A stretch of 64,000 nucleotides of DNA from contig JANJXV010000189.1 of the NCBI GenBank assembly GCA_024803745.1, positions 550,861-614,860 of the forward strand, read 5' to 3'. Made by a program: the position numbers and the translations under genes. Shown piece after piece: positions 33,761 through 43,504 of this stretch. Below the pieces are notes generated by a model. That model was not told the DNA's origin. It ran no database searches and worked only from the letters and a program-made list of their open reading frames with translations. How positions within the stretch are numbered: the stretch's first letter is position 1; each line of letters opens with the position of its first letter. Source of the DNA: Megascapheus bottae (Eukaryota; Chordata; Mammalia; Rodentia; Geomyidae).

Positions 33761-35085
33761 CTTTAAAAACTGACTCCAAAGATATTGGATTAAAAAGATC
33801 AATGGATTGTAATAAATTACCAGAAATGAAAACTGAGTGAATTAAGTAAAACAATACTAAGATATGAATGAGCAGTTCAATAAAGATAGAGAATTTATTG
33901 AGAAAATAAACAAATCATGGAAACCTAAAGTTTTACAAGTCAAAGCTAAAAAGAAAAACTCAGTGGAAAGTCTTATCAACAGACTAGAACATGCAGAAGA
34001 GAGAATTTCAGGGCATGAATACAAGCGTGATGAACCAGAATATATAGTAACAAAAACAGCATTACTATTGGCACAAATGTAGACCAATGAAACCCAATAG
34101 AAGACCCAGAAATAAACCCACACAGCTAGACAGCCATTTGATTCTCAAGAAAAGTGCCAAAAACATACATTGGAGGAAGAAAAAAAAAACACCTCTTCAA
34201 CAAATGGTACTGAAAACTAGATATTCACACATAGAAGACTGAAGCTGGACTTCTTTTCTCACCCCATACAAAAATAAATTCTGAATGGATCAAAGACCTT
34301 ACTGTGAAGTCTGCAAGTTCTCTGCTGCAGAAAAATACAGAGAAAATATTGGAAATATAGGCATAGGAATAACTTTCTGAATAAGACCAATTGCTCAAGA
34401 AATATTAGCCAAGATTGACAAATGAGCTGATATTCAATTAAAAAGCTCTACAAAGCAAAGAGAAGAATGAACAAGCACCTAAAATATGGTATAAAATGTT
34501 TTCCAGTTATCTAATCTGACCTCATATCCAGAATGTACAAAGAAGGCAAAAAAATTAAGCACCAAAAGAAAAAAAATAGTCAAATCAATAAATAAGGAAA
34601 TAAATTGAACATGTCTTAAAGGAAGTATATGGAAAAAAATTTAACATTGTTAACCATAAAGGAAATCAAAACTACAAAGAATTTCCATCCTATACCAATC
34701 AGAACAGCAATCACCAAGAAAACAATAGCAGAAGCTAGTAAGGTTGCTGAGGGAATGAAGCAGAGAAACCGTCACACACTGTGAATTACTGTAGCCACTT
34801 AGGAGAGTCAGTATGGCAGTTTCTAAAAACAAAACGAAACAAAATAGAGTTCTCATATGATCCAGCTACCCCATTCCTGCTTACATACCTGAAGGAATCA
34901 AAGTCAGCATACATAATAAGAGGACATAAATGTAAAATGAAGACCTCGTAGTAAGGGATAGGGAACAGGGCAAAAGGTTATGGAGGGATGAATATAATCA
35001 AAGTATGCTTACATAGGTACAGAGATGTCATGATGAAACCCATTATTATGTATAACCAATCAAAAATAAATAAGGATCAAATATG
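33761..35085 (+). mobile_element. LINE-1 with internal deletion (ORF1 piece joined to ORF2 end)
   Basis: 33864-34030 encodes an L1 ORF1-like coiled-coil segment (motif SLINRLEHAEERIS, frame open to 34082). From about 34085 the sequence is ORF2 ('acccagaaataaacccacac') and continues through the ORF2 end to a 3' region near 35070. Most of ORF1 and ORF2 between these points is absent. Not functional. Confidence 0.75.
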
Positions 35086-35204
35086 CTTTTTCAAGAAAAC
35101 ATTACAATTGTTCTTCAAGATAAAGCAGGCAGTACATACATCTAAGCCCTTAATGATATTCATAGTCTTTCAAATACCTATTTCATTTCCAAGAACTGTT
35201 CTTT

Positions 35205-35715
35205 TCTTCTTCTTTTGACTAATATCATTTAGTTGTGCAGGGGAGGTTCATTTGAGTAAATACATTTGTATGTGCAATACATTCTGATCTGTCATCCCTT
35301 CATCAGTCTCCCTCCTAGTCCCCTTCCCAAACCAATCTCATCAAACTTTCTTATTTCATCTTAACGCCTGTATATCAACTATTTGAATCATATTCATCTC
35401 CTTTCCCATTTCCAGTCACCTGCCCCCTCTTGCATTAGTATCTATATCCCAGATACAATATCGTTCAACTTTCCAATTTTTTGTTAAAGTGTATGTTAAT
35501 TATTCAAAGGGTTTTCACCATGGTCTCTCATAAAAACATATATTTTCATCAGATTATCACATATGTGCACACACATGTGATACTGTATATGTAAATAGAT
35601 ACATTTGCATTTTTACTCTAACATCTATAGTGTGACCTTTGTTCTGAACCTGGTCTGTTTCATTTAATAGGATGATTTCCAGATCCATCCATTTTCCTGC
35701 AAATAATACATCACA
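35205..35715 (-). mobile_element. LINE-1 3' region, reverse
   Basis: T-rich start 'ttcttttgactaatatcatt', C-rich block 35300-35430, then 'aggatgatttccagatccat' from the ORF2 end. Confidence 0.65.
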
Positions 35716-35779
35716 CATGCAAGCACACGTGTGTATGCACACCACATATGTACACATAAGCATGCCCCTGTGCCCACCA

Positions 35780-35997
35780 CACAGACATGCACACACATTG
35801 CTGGAGCAATTCTCAAATTGGAAGCATGCTGTTTGAAAATAAGAATTTAACAATGTGTCTGAAGAACATTCATAGGTCTGACCTCGTCAGTCCACTTCTA
35901 GGAATGCACACAACAACAAAACTGAAAGAAAAAAAAAAGTGTAACCACACCATTTCCAAAGTGTTACAACTGGCCATCCAAAAAAGAGAACAACTTC
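35780..35997 (+). mobile_element. Old L1 (L1ME-like) 3' piece, left part
   Basis: 'cacttctaggaatgcacaca' and 'ggccatccaaaaaagagaac' resemble an ancient L1 end. It continues at 38195 ('aatattggacagtaaac', 'agtagtatgtagtcaataaa'), so the LYRM2 copy landed inside it. Confidence 0.55.
35980..35997. repeat. Target-site duplication, 5' copy (LYRM2 retrocopy)
   Basis: 18 bp identical to 38177-38194. Confidence 0.9.
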
Positions 35998-36349
35998 CGC
36001 TTCTGCGCAGTGGAGTTTGGAACCCTCCCCGAGGGAGGACATGGGCGCTTCCCGACTGCCTCCAGCTACTCTAACTCTAAAGCAGTTCATGAGAAGGCAA
36101 CAGGTTCTCCACCTCTACAGGAAGATTTTGCAAGCAATTCGACAGGTTCCAAGTGATTCTGATCGCAAATACCTGAAGGACTGGGCAAGGGAAGAATTTA
36201 AAAGGAACAAAGATGCTTCCGGAGAGGATACCATCTGCATGATGATTACTCAAGGCAACATACAGCTAAAGGAGTTAGCAAAATAATTATACCATATCCT
36301 GAAGCATTTTCAAATCTCTATTTTTGGTAGCTCAAAGCCAGTCAAACAA

Positions 36350-36770
36350 ATGGCCAGGTAGCTAGCACATGAAAAGAAGATCACAGTCATAGGGAAATGC
36401 AAAAGCCAAGAGAATGTTTATTTCACTTGTACTACAATAGCATCTATTAGTAAAAATGGAATAAATATTTGTGAACATATAAATAGGAACCCACATACAT
36501 TGCTGATGGCACTTTGAATGAAAGCATTAGTTCCTCATCAGGTAACATGGAGTTCCATGTCATTTAGCAATTCTCCTATAAGAAGTCCCTACATGTTCAG
36601 CATTTTTATGATAGCCAGATAGTGGGAACAACCAAAATATCCATGAACTGACGAATAAAGTACAGAACATTCATACAATAAAAATATTTGATAATATAAT
36701 ATTACACATAAATGGACTTTTATTGGAGCCAGGTATAAAAGATCACATGTGATTCTGTTTTCGTGAACTA
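36350..36770 (+). mobile_element. Old L1 piece within the LYRM2 3' untranslated part
   Basis: 'acccacatacattgctgatg', 'caattctcctataagaagtc' and 'tccatgaactgacgaataaa' follow the ancient L1 ORF2 terminus. Possibly carried over from the parent transcript. Confidence 0.6.
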
Positions 36771-36806
36771 TCTCAGCACTGGCTTGAACTCTGCCTGGAC
36801 ACTGAG

Positions 36807-36852
<46 letters not shown>
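36771..36852 (+). repeat. SINE end fragment with (CA)n
   Basis: 'cactggcttgaactctgcct' trace, then a (CA)n run 36812-36852. Confidence 0.6.
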
Positions 36853-36855
<3 letters not shown>

Positions 36856-36900
36856 GAAAATGCAGGATATGTAAGTTAAATTTTAAAAATACCTGTTAAA

Positions 36901-37115
36901 GGCCGGGAGTTTGGCCTAGTGGTTAAGGTGCTTGCCTAGCATGCACGAAGACCCAGGTTCGATTCCTCGGTACCACATACATAGAAAAAAGCCAGAAGTG
37001 GTGCTGAGGCTCAAGTGGTAGAGCTCTAGCCTTGAGAAAGTCCAAGGACAGTGCTCAGGCCCTGAGCTCAAGCCCAGGACTGGCAAAAAAATAAATAAAT
37101 AAAATAAATAAAAAT
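36901..37115 (+). mobile_element. Type-A SINE, full length
   Basis: 16-bp target duplication 'aaaaatacctgttaaa' at 36885-36900 and 37116-37131, identical. AAAT-rich tail. Confidence 0.92.
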
Positions 37116-37291
37116 AAAAATACCTGTTAAAAATAATGCTAAATTTAGGAATAGAAGTATACTGACCTCAGAAATCACTTTCTAGAACTTACTGGAAAAA
37201 AAAATCCTTTTGCGTTCCCCTTCAAGATTGAAGTGTGTTCTTCAGAGATGTCATTGCTTGATAGCCAAGGACTTTTTAAAATGCTGCTGCT

Positions 37292-37497
37292 GGGGCTGGG
37301 AGTTTGGCCTAGTGGTAGAGTGCTTGCCTAGCATGCATGAAGACCCAGGTTCGATTCCTTGGTACCATATACTTAGAAAAAGCCGGAAGTGGTACCGAGG
37401 CTCAAGTGGTAGAGCTCTAGCCTTGAGAAAAATCCAAGGACAGTGCTCAGGCCCTGAGCTTAAGCCCAGGACTGGCAAAAAGAAAAAAAGAAAAAAA
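37292..37497 (+). mobile_element. Type-A SINE, left member of an inverted pair
   Basis: Flanked by 'aaaatgctgctgctgg' (37278) and the near copy 'aaaatactgttgctagg' (37496). Confidence 0.88.
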
Positions 37498-37542
37498 AAT
37501 ACTGTTGCTAGGAAATCAAAATGTTTTGCTGCATTTTTTTTT

Positions 37543-37734
37543 TTTTTGCCAGTCCTGGGCTTGAGCTCAGAGCCTGAGCACTGTCCTTGGACTTTCTCAA
37601 GGCTAGAGCTCTACTACTTGAGCCTCAGCACCACTTCCAGCTTTTTTTCTATGTATGTGGTACTGAGGAATAGAACCCGGGTCTTCATGCATGCTAGGCA
37701 AGCACTTTAACCACTAGGCTAAACTCCCAGCCCC
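37543..37734 (-). mobile_element. Type-A SINE, right member of an inverted pair
   Basis: Reverse orientation with a T run at its start; 'tgcattttttttt' on both sides (37530 and 37735). About 50 bp from the opposing copy. Confidence 0.9.
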
Positions 37735-38176
37735 TGCATTTTTTTTTTTGAAGCTAATGAACACACTGATATACCAAAAAGGGGAGAGAGGACAAGGGAA
37801 TTCGTATGCTTAACTTAATATCCACATAATGTAAATCATTAAAGATCTGGTTATGTTTTCCTCCACATACCTGAAAAGGAGAATTTAAAGAACACCGTCG
37901 AAGACAAATACAACAAAGTTGACTGAGGTTACTTTTGAAAAATGTCTAATTTATACAAACAGGGGAGAAGCCTGGGACTGTCCATCTGCACACAGCTAGC
38001 CCAACACCTGAAAGATGAAGACAGATTTTGCAATGATATAGGTGTGCTAGGGTTCATATGTAAGCTTAAATATAGACTGCCTCTTTACATGTCAAACTTT
38101 TATTCCCGAAGCTTATTGTTTGAATGTTTGGTTTTATGCATGTGAATATAATAAACTAATGTTTTTTTTAATATTA

Positions 38177-38194
38177 AAAAAAGAGAACAACTTC
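38177..38194. repeat. Target-site duplication, 3' copy (LYRM2 retrocopy)
   Basis: Follows the A-rich end of the retrocopy; identical to 35980-35997. Confidence 0.9.
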
Positions 38195-38195
38195 A

Positions 38196-38865
38196 ATATT
38201 GGACAGTAAACATGTGGCCCTGCAGTGGAGTAGTATGTAGTCAATAAAAGAGTTCAGGAACACTGGTCTTAGGGAAGGAAAAGACGACACACCTGAGAAA
38301 GGTTGGAAGGAAAAGGCAAACTTTCCACTGTGACAGCAGCGGGGGAATGGTTTGGTGTTACTTCCTGCTCTTTGGGAATGTTTCCCCTAGGGTGCTGTTA
38401 ACCTGGTGTTATGGGACCCCTGCTGGTGGAGCTGTCTCCAAACATCCTCAAAGCTTGCTGAGGGCATAGTATGCGTGTGTGCACACTGCGTATGACGTGA
38501 GCCATGACCACACAGAGTGAAAAGAATTTATTTCTCCTTCACAAGAGGCAAAGGAGATCATATGTCACCTGCAAATCCTGGATCCTGCAAGCCCACTGTG
38601 GCCTCCCTGCAGGCTGCGAGGCTTCCGGAAGCCTTGGCACATGCACAGCCCAGACACAGAGCCTGATGGCTCTTGTTTAGTTTTTGTCCTTTTACTCTGA
38701 GCAGGGATCTCTCTGCCCAGGGTATCCAATCTCCAGCTTGTACCTGAAATCAAGAAAATCTCTTTTGTTGCTAATAACCACATGCATCTCAATTTCAGAA
38801 CCCTTAAAGACCGAGAGAATTTATGTGTGTTAACAGACATGTATGTATTAAGATGATTATTGGTT
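38196..38865. other. Old L1 trace, then no gene seen
   Basis: The first about 60 bp continue the ancient L1 split by the LYRM2 copy. The rest looks unique; the minus-strand frame 38565-38840 has no family I recognise. Confidence 0.4.
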
Positions 38866-38867
38866 AG

Positions 38868-38980
38868 GAATCAACAAAACATACAGGAAAATTCTAACTA
38901 TGGGAATATTTGAGGGAAGGAAGAGAGGAGGGCGGGAAAGGATGTGAGTAATTTTATAATACATAGTGACAATGTATAAA
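38868..38980 (+). mobile_element. L1 3'-end remnant
   Basis: G/A-rich block 'gggaaggaagagaggagggc' then 'ataatacatagtgacaatg', as in other L1 tails. Weakly supported. Confidence 0.45.
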
Positions 38981-38981
38981 A

Positions 38982-39087
38982 ACACCGCCAGTGGCCTGCA
39001 ATCCTAGATGTTCAGGAGGCTGAGAACTGAGGGTAAAGATTCGAAGTCAGGCCAGGCATAAAAGTCCATGAGATTCTTATCTCCAGT

Positions 39088-39130
<43 letters not shown>
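38982..39130 (+). mobile_element. Type-B SINE left half ending in (CA)n
   Basis: 'cctgcaatcctagatgttca', 'gagattcttatctccagtaa', then a CA run 39090-39130. Confidence 0.8.
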
Positions 39131-39131
<1 letters not shown>

Positions 39132-39134
39132 TAG

Positions 39135-39540
39135 TATAGACAATCCCAAAGGTATTGTGGATCAATAGAGGACTCGGGGAGGGGAAAGGAAAAGCAATGG
39201 AGTTATTCTAGCAAAACATATTCAGGTCTGAAATGCCAAAGTAAACCCCACCTTGAATAATACATACTAAAAATTAATTGATGTGAATGAAAGGAAAGTA
39301 AAAAGGTTCTGTTGTGGAATGGGCACAAGTGGGAGGAAGATAAATGAGCACGAATATGGTCCATGTCATTGGTTTGAAAATAGAACAGTGAAATCTGTTG
39401 AAATTGCTTTAAGAAGGGAGAGGGATGGAGGAAGGTGAAAAAGGCGGTGCAGTTGATTGGCATACATTTACACACGTGTAGAAATGCTATGATGAGACCC
39501 CTCTTGTACAATGATGTATGCCAATATAAAAGAAGAATGA
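39135..39540 (+). mobile_element. L1 3' region
   Basis: 'aatgctatgatgagacccct' matches the L1 tail at 35020-35045 ('gagatgtcatgatgaaaccc'). Confidence 0.55.
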
Positions 39541-39544
39541 ACCA

Positions 39545-39990
39545 ATATTGTTCTAGTAATGTGCTGGGCTGTATGGGGTCTTTAACTTCCACTCATGATT
39601 GGCTTTGCCAAGAGTGAGTCAGCTCCTACGCTTCTTATAAAATAGCTTTTGTGAACTCTGCCCTCTGACCCCTCCAGAGAAATAACGTGCTGCTGGCCTA
39701 GAAAGCAAACAGTTTAGATGTTGGTGGGTTTATAGAAGTTTCCAGAAGACAAGGCTCATGGGAAGAAGAAGAAATATGATAAAATTTTTTAATTGAACAT
39801 TTGGGAACAATATAAGGAATTTGGTTCGAAAATTATACAAATGGAAAACAATGATGCAATTAGAAACGCCAGCAAAAACTCCACAAGATAGGAAATGTAT
39901 GTATTATATTATATATTCATTCCTTGGGCCCTAAGTGAACAATATAATACAAACATTGATTATGAATTCAATGTATTAGAAGATATGATA
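39545..39990. other. No gene seen
   Basis: AT-rich sequence with no recognised feature. Confidence 0.4.
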
Positions 39991-39994
39991 GAAA

Positions 39995-40325
39995 ATATAA
40001 CTGCATTACTCACTGGAGACACAGCTATAATCCTAGCTATTCTGGAGACTGAGATTAAGAGAATCAAGATTGAAAACTAGCTTGGGCAGAAAAGTCTGTG
40101 AGACTTTGTCTTCAATTAGTCAGCAAAAAAATAAACTGAATGGGAGGTGTGTCTCAAGTGGTAGAGTACTAGCTGTGCACAAAAAAAGCTAAGTGAGAAT
40201 GTAAGGCAAAATCAAGTCTTGGTACTAGCATAAGAAAGAAAAGATGAATGGTGGGGGAGAAAGGAAAGAAAAGAGAGGGAGGAAGAGCAAAGGAAAGGAA
40301 GAAAGGAAAGATGGAAGGAAAAAAA
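39995..40325 (+). mobile_element. Type-B SINE with purine tail
   Basis: 'cagctataatcctagctatt' to 'atcaagtcttggtactagca', then a GGAA/GAAA tail to about 40325. Confidence 0.8.
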
Positions 40326-40448
40326 TGTCATTAAAGAAAGCCAGTCTACAATTTGTCTAAAGTTGATTAAATCCAGAAATAATAATATGAATATATTGAT
40401 TAAAATCATGAAGGTAATTTCCAGAAGAAGCAGCCTTCAAAAAGCTTA

Positions 40449-40655
40449 AGCCAGGCACCAGTGACTCATGTCTGTAATGGCTGTAATCTGAGGATCAGAA
40501 GCCAGTCTAGGTGGGTAAGTGCCTTCAAGTAACTACAAGAAAAGCCAGAAGAGGAGCTGTGATTCAAGTAGCAAAGTGCTAGCCTTAAGCATAAAAGATC
40601 AGGCACCCAGATCCTGAGTTCAAGTCCCAGGACTGGCACAAAAGAAAAAAGGTAG
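40449..40655 (+). mobile_element. Type-B SINE, internally shortened
   Basis: 'gccaggcaccagtgactcat' to 'ttcaagtcccaggactggca'. Confidence 0.8.
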
Positions 40656-41388
40656 TTTTAAAAGTGAATTACTCTGATGAATAGGGCTGGATACCCAAGA
40701 GAACAGGGCATTAGAGGGGACATATTGTTTTTATTGTGAGACCTTCAATCATTTTGTGTAATGGAAAAGTGTTTTGCCTTATCAACACCAACAGAGGGAT
40801 ATGGGAATCAACACCATTCAAGGATCTTTTCCCAGAAGACAGACATTTATTTCAGGCAGGGTTCTCGGCATTCCAGCTCTGGCCACCAGACAGAGCCCTG
40901 AGAACAGGGAATTAGGGCCCCATGGAAGATGTGTCCTGCTGAATGAAGGAACCCTGACATTCCAATGAGAATGGAAGAAAATATAGTGCCAGGAGACTGA
41001 CTACCTGCAGTGCCAGGCAAGTGATGCCCCCTAAGGGAAGCCCTCCAAGACCCACTGTTGCAGCATCCTGGGAAGACAACTGGCTTTGGTCCATCTGATT
41101 TCACTTCCAACAACTTTCCTGATCCTTCTATCCAATTCCCTCACTTCTTGATAGCCCCTGAGGAGGATGAGTTCTGATTTCACAGGACAGAACATCAGAA
41201 CTAGCCAGTTTCCATTTGGAAAGGCTGTGAGCAGAAGTTAGGACCATGGGAAAGGGAGGTTCTCTGAGGTATCAGAGCTGAGACCATCTCTGTCATGGAG
41301 TCTGATGGGAGTCTAGTAGTTGTTCAAGTTCAAGTCAAGTCAAAATCAACCCTGCCCTGGACAGCTGTGTGGACGAAGACAGGGAAGG
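40656..41388. other. No gene seen; unique sequence
   Basis: No recognised element. Confidence 0.45.
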
Positions 41389-41389
41389 G

Positions 41390-41645
41390 CAGTCAGGCAT
41401 CAGTGCCTCATACCTAGAATCCCAGTTTCTTGGGAGGCTGTAATCCTGTTCAAAGCCAGCCTAGGCAGAATAGTCTGTGGGACTCCATCTGTGATTAATC
41501 GGCAAAAGGCTAGGATGGAAGAGCATCAGTTGAGCAAGCAAGCTAAGCAAATTTGAAGCCCTGAGTTGAAACCTTGGTACAGAAAGAAAGAAGGAAAGGA
41601 AGGAAGGAAAGAAGGAAGGAGGGAATGAGGGAAAGAAAGGGGGGA
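41390..41645 (+). mobile_element. Type-B SINE with purine tail
   Basis: 'aggcatcagtgcctcatacc', 'tgtgattaatcggcaaaagg', end near 41580 and GAAA/GGAA tail to 41645. Confidence 0.75.
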
Positions 41646-42700
41646 GGTCTAGTTCCAGGGCTTGACCCTGCTTTCCACTGTCTCTCCTCTGCCCTAAATG
41701 GAGAGATAGATCAGACAATCCCACTTCCAGGAAAGGGTCTGCTCCTAGCTGGCCCCTACAGGATAGGGAAAGAGAAGAGGTTGAATTCTTTGCTCAGATT
41801 CAAGGGGCTGCCATGCATGTTGGCACTAGGGGGCAGTGTGGAGCAGTTCCTGTTTCTCCCAAGGAGAGAAAGGAAATCTACAGCCTGTGAGCGAGGCTCC
41901 ATGTGACTTAAGTACAGATCTTTATTCCATGTCTGCCTCCTCATATGGCTTCTAAGTTTCTTATAATAGATTATTACCAAATAAATGTTATTATTAATAA
42001 TAACAAAGAGATGTGCCTGTTTCTCGAGCTTAATGTGAACTACATTCTCCAGGTTCACACGTGTGTCCAACTACCTAGATCCAGGAAAAGGAGCAGGGAC
42101 GGAGCACTCCTGAATCCCCCAGAGCAAGGGGGACATTTACCCCTCATAGGCTCAGTGTGTAACCTACACAGGCCGGAAGCCCCCACTCTGCACTTGGCTG
42201 TCCCTCCCCTCCCCCAGCCTGTGTCCAATGAGACTCTTCTAGTAGAATTGTCTTTCCTGACCTAAATCACAAGCACCAGCTCATGGCACACACGAACACG
42301 CTTCCAAAGGCACTTTTAGGCCATTTTTCACTCTTGTGTCTGCAGCCACAGGGTCTTAAATTCATGGTCATTTGATGTGTCACCTGTCCAGCTTCCCTGC
42401 ATCCCACTTCAATGATGAAGGTTCGTCTGGACACAAAATGCATCAAGAATGAAGACAAAGGAGGAATCAGTGTGCTGGGGTGTCCTGACAGTGCCACCAT
42501 AGCCTCCTCCTGTGAGGCCCTGGATTTCATGTTTGAGGCATTGATGACTCTCAGTTCTCAGAGTTCTTGTTATGAGCTGAATTGGCTGATTGGGCAGCTG
42601 TAATCGCCAAGGTCACTCTTTGGAAATGGGGCCTTGGGGAGCTAGTTTAGGCTAAATGCAGTCATACAGTGTGTCCCTCATGAGGAATGACTGGGTTCAA
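41646..42700. other. No gene seen; unique sequence
   Basis: Several overlapping short frames, none recognised. Confidence 0.45.
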
Positions 42701-42775
42701 AGGAGGAGGAGGAGGAGGAGGAGGAGGAGGAGGAGGAGGAGGAGGAGGAGGAGGAGGAGGAGGGGGAGGAAGAGG
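42701..42775. repeat. (GGA)n trinucleotide repeat
   Basis: About 23 GGA units. Confidence 0.95.
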
Positions 42776-42784
42776 ACATCAACA

Positions 42785-43305
42785 ACCAGGCACTAGTAGA
42801 TCACATCTGTAATCATAACTGCTCAGGAGGCTGAGACCTGTGGATATTAGTATGAAACCAGACTGAGTGGCAACTGTAAGAGTTCAAGAAAGAAGAGATA
42901 CACAAGGGTAAGTCGAGACAAAGGAAAGTTTAGTGGAGTATGCTCCCGAACGAATCCTCCCTGGTTGGGCTGAGAGAGGTTGCACCAGAACCTAAGCACG
43001 CTGGGCTTTTTGGGCAGGGGTAGAAAAATATTTTTAGCTCATGGGGACTTTTCTTCACTCTGACTGTGACTCAATCAACATCATACAGGCGACACTCAAG
43101 CAGACACAATCAGCACTGTGCAGGTGTACGGGAAGGCAGCCGTTTATCAGAAGAGGGAGTGGTCTCTGCTGCCACTTCAGTTGCCTGAACAACCCAGCAG
43201 CCCAACAGGAACATTTCTGAGATTCTTATCTCTCATTAGTCAGCCAGAAGACCGAAATGGAGGTATGGATCACATGGTAGAGTGCCAGCCTTAAGTGAAA
43301 AAGCT
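42785..43305 (+). mobile_element. Type-B SINE split by a probable solo LTR
   Basis: Left half 42785-42874 ('acatctgtaatcataactgc'). Right part resumes at 43208 with 'gattcttatctctcattagt' and an ID half to about 43305. Confidence 0.8.
42875..43207 (-). mobile_element. Probable solo LTR (ERV-type) inserted in a SINE
   Basis: 333 bp starting TGTAAG and ending CCAACA, so TG...CA termini, placed exactly within a SINE. Flanking bases are 'gcaac' before and 'ggaac' after (4 of 5 match). On the minus strand the part near the end reads 'ccactaaactttcctttgtc', like an LTR polyadenylation region, which suggests minus orientation. No internal viral genes are present. Class not determined. Confidence 0.65.
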
Positions 43306-43306
43306 A

Positions 43307-43500
43307 AGCCGAAGCCTAATGGTACAAAGAGTGCGTGCCTGGCATGCATGAAGTCCTAGGTTCAATTCCTCTGTACCACATACACAGAAAAAACTGGAAG
43401 TGGTGCTGTGGCTCAAGTGGTAGAACACTAGCCTTGAGAAAGTCCAAGGGCAGTGTACAGACCTGGGAGTTCAAGCCCCAGGGCTGCCAAAAAACAGCAA
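43307..43500 (+). mobile_element. Type-A SINE
   Basis: 'gcctaatggtacaaagagtg', 'aggttcaattcctctg', end 'ccccagggctgcc' with a CAACAA tail. Confidence 0.85.
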
Positions 43501-43504
43501 CAAC

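Larger units (their letters stand above)
35998..38176 (+). pseudogene. LYRM2: LYRM2 processed retrocopy, nearly intact open frame
   Basis: The open frame 36041-36286 (81 codons) encodes a LYR-motif protein. LYRM2 proteins belong to the Complex1_LYR family, small mitochondrial matrix proteins that bind acyl carrier protein and aid respiratory complex I. Seen here: Leu-Tyr-Arg at residues 25-27, then a KYLKDWAREEFKRNK block. The family member is about 88 residues; this frame ends about seven residues early (QLKELAK then stop), which fits loss of a short stretch near the C terminus. The coding region has no introns, unlike the parent gene as I recall it. Proof of retroposition is the 18-bp duplication 'aaaaaagagaacaacttc' at 35980-35997 and 38177-38194. 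The poly(A) signal AATAAA is at 38150-38155. The long 3' untranslated part contains an old L1 piece, a CA repeat and three type-A SINEs. Whether it is transcribed is unknown; 'pseudogene' is the default. Confidence 0.9.

Noticed and set aside
36017..36040. Extended N terminus for the LYRM2 copy
   Set aside because: The upstream frame begins with TTG, not ATG, and the family start matches the ATG at 36041.
36901..36990. tRNA genes suggested by A- and B-box-like sequence
   Set aside because: These are SINE heads with a second ID-like half and poly(A) tail and target duplications; no tRNA cloverleaf with a proper acceptor stem is evident.
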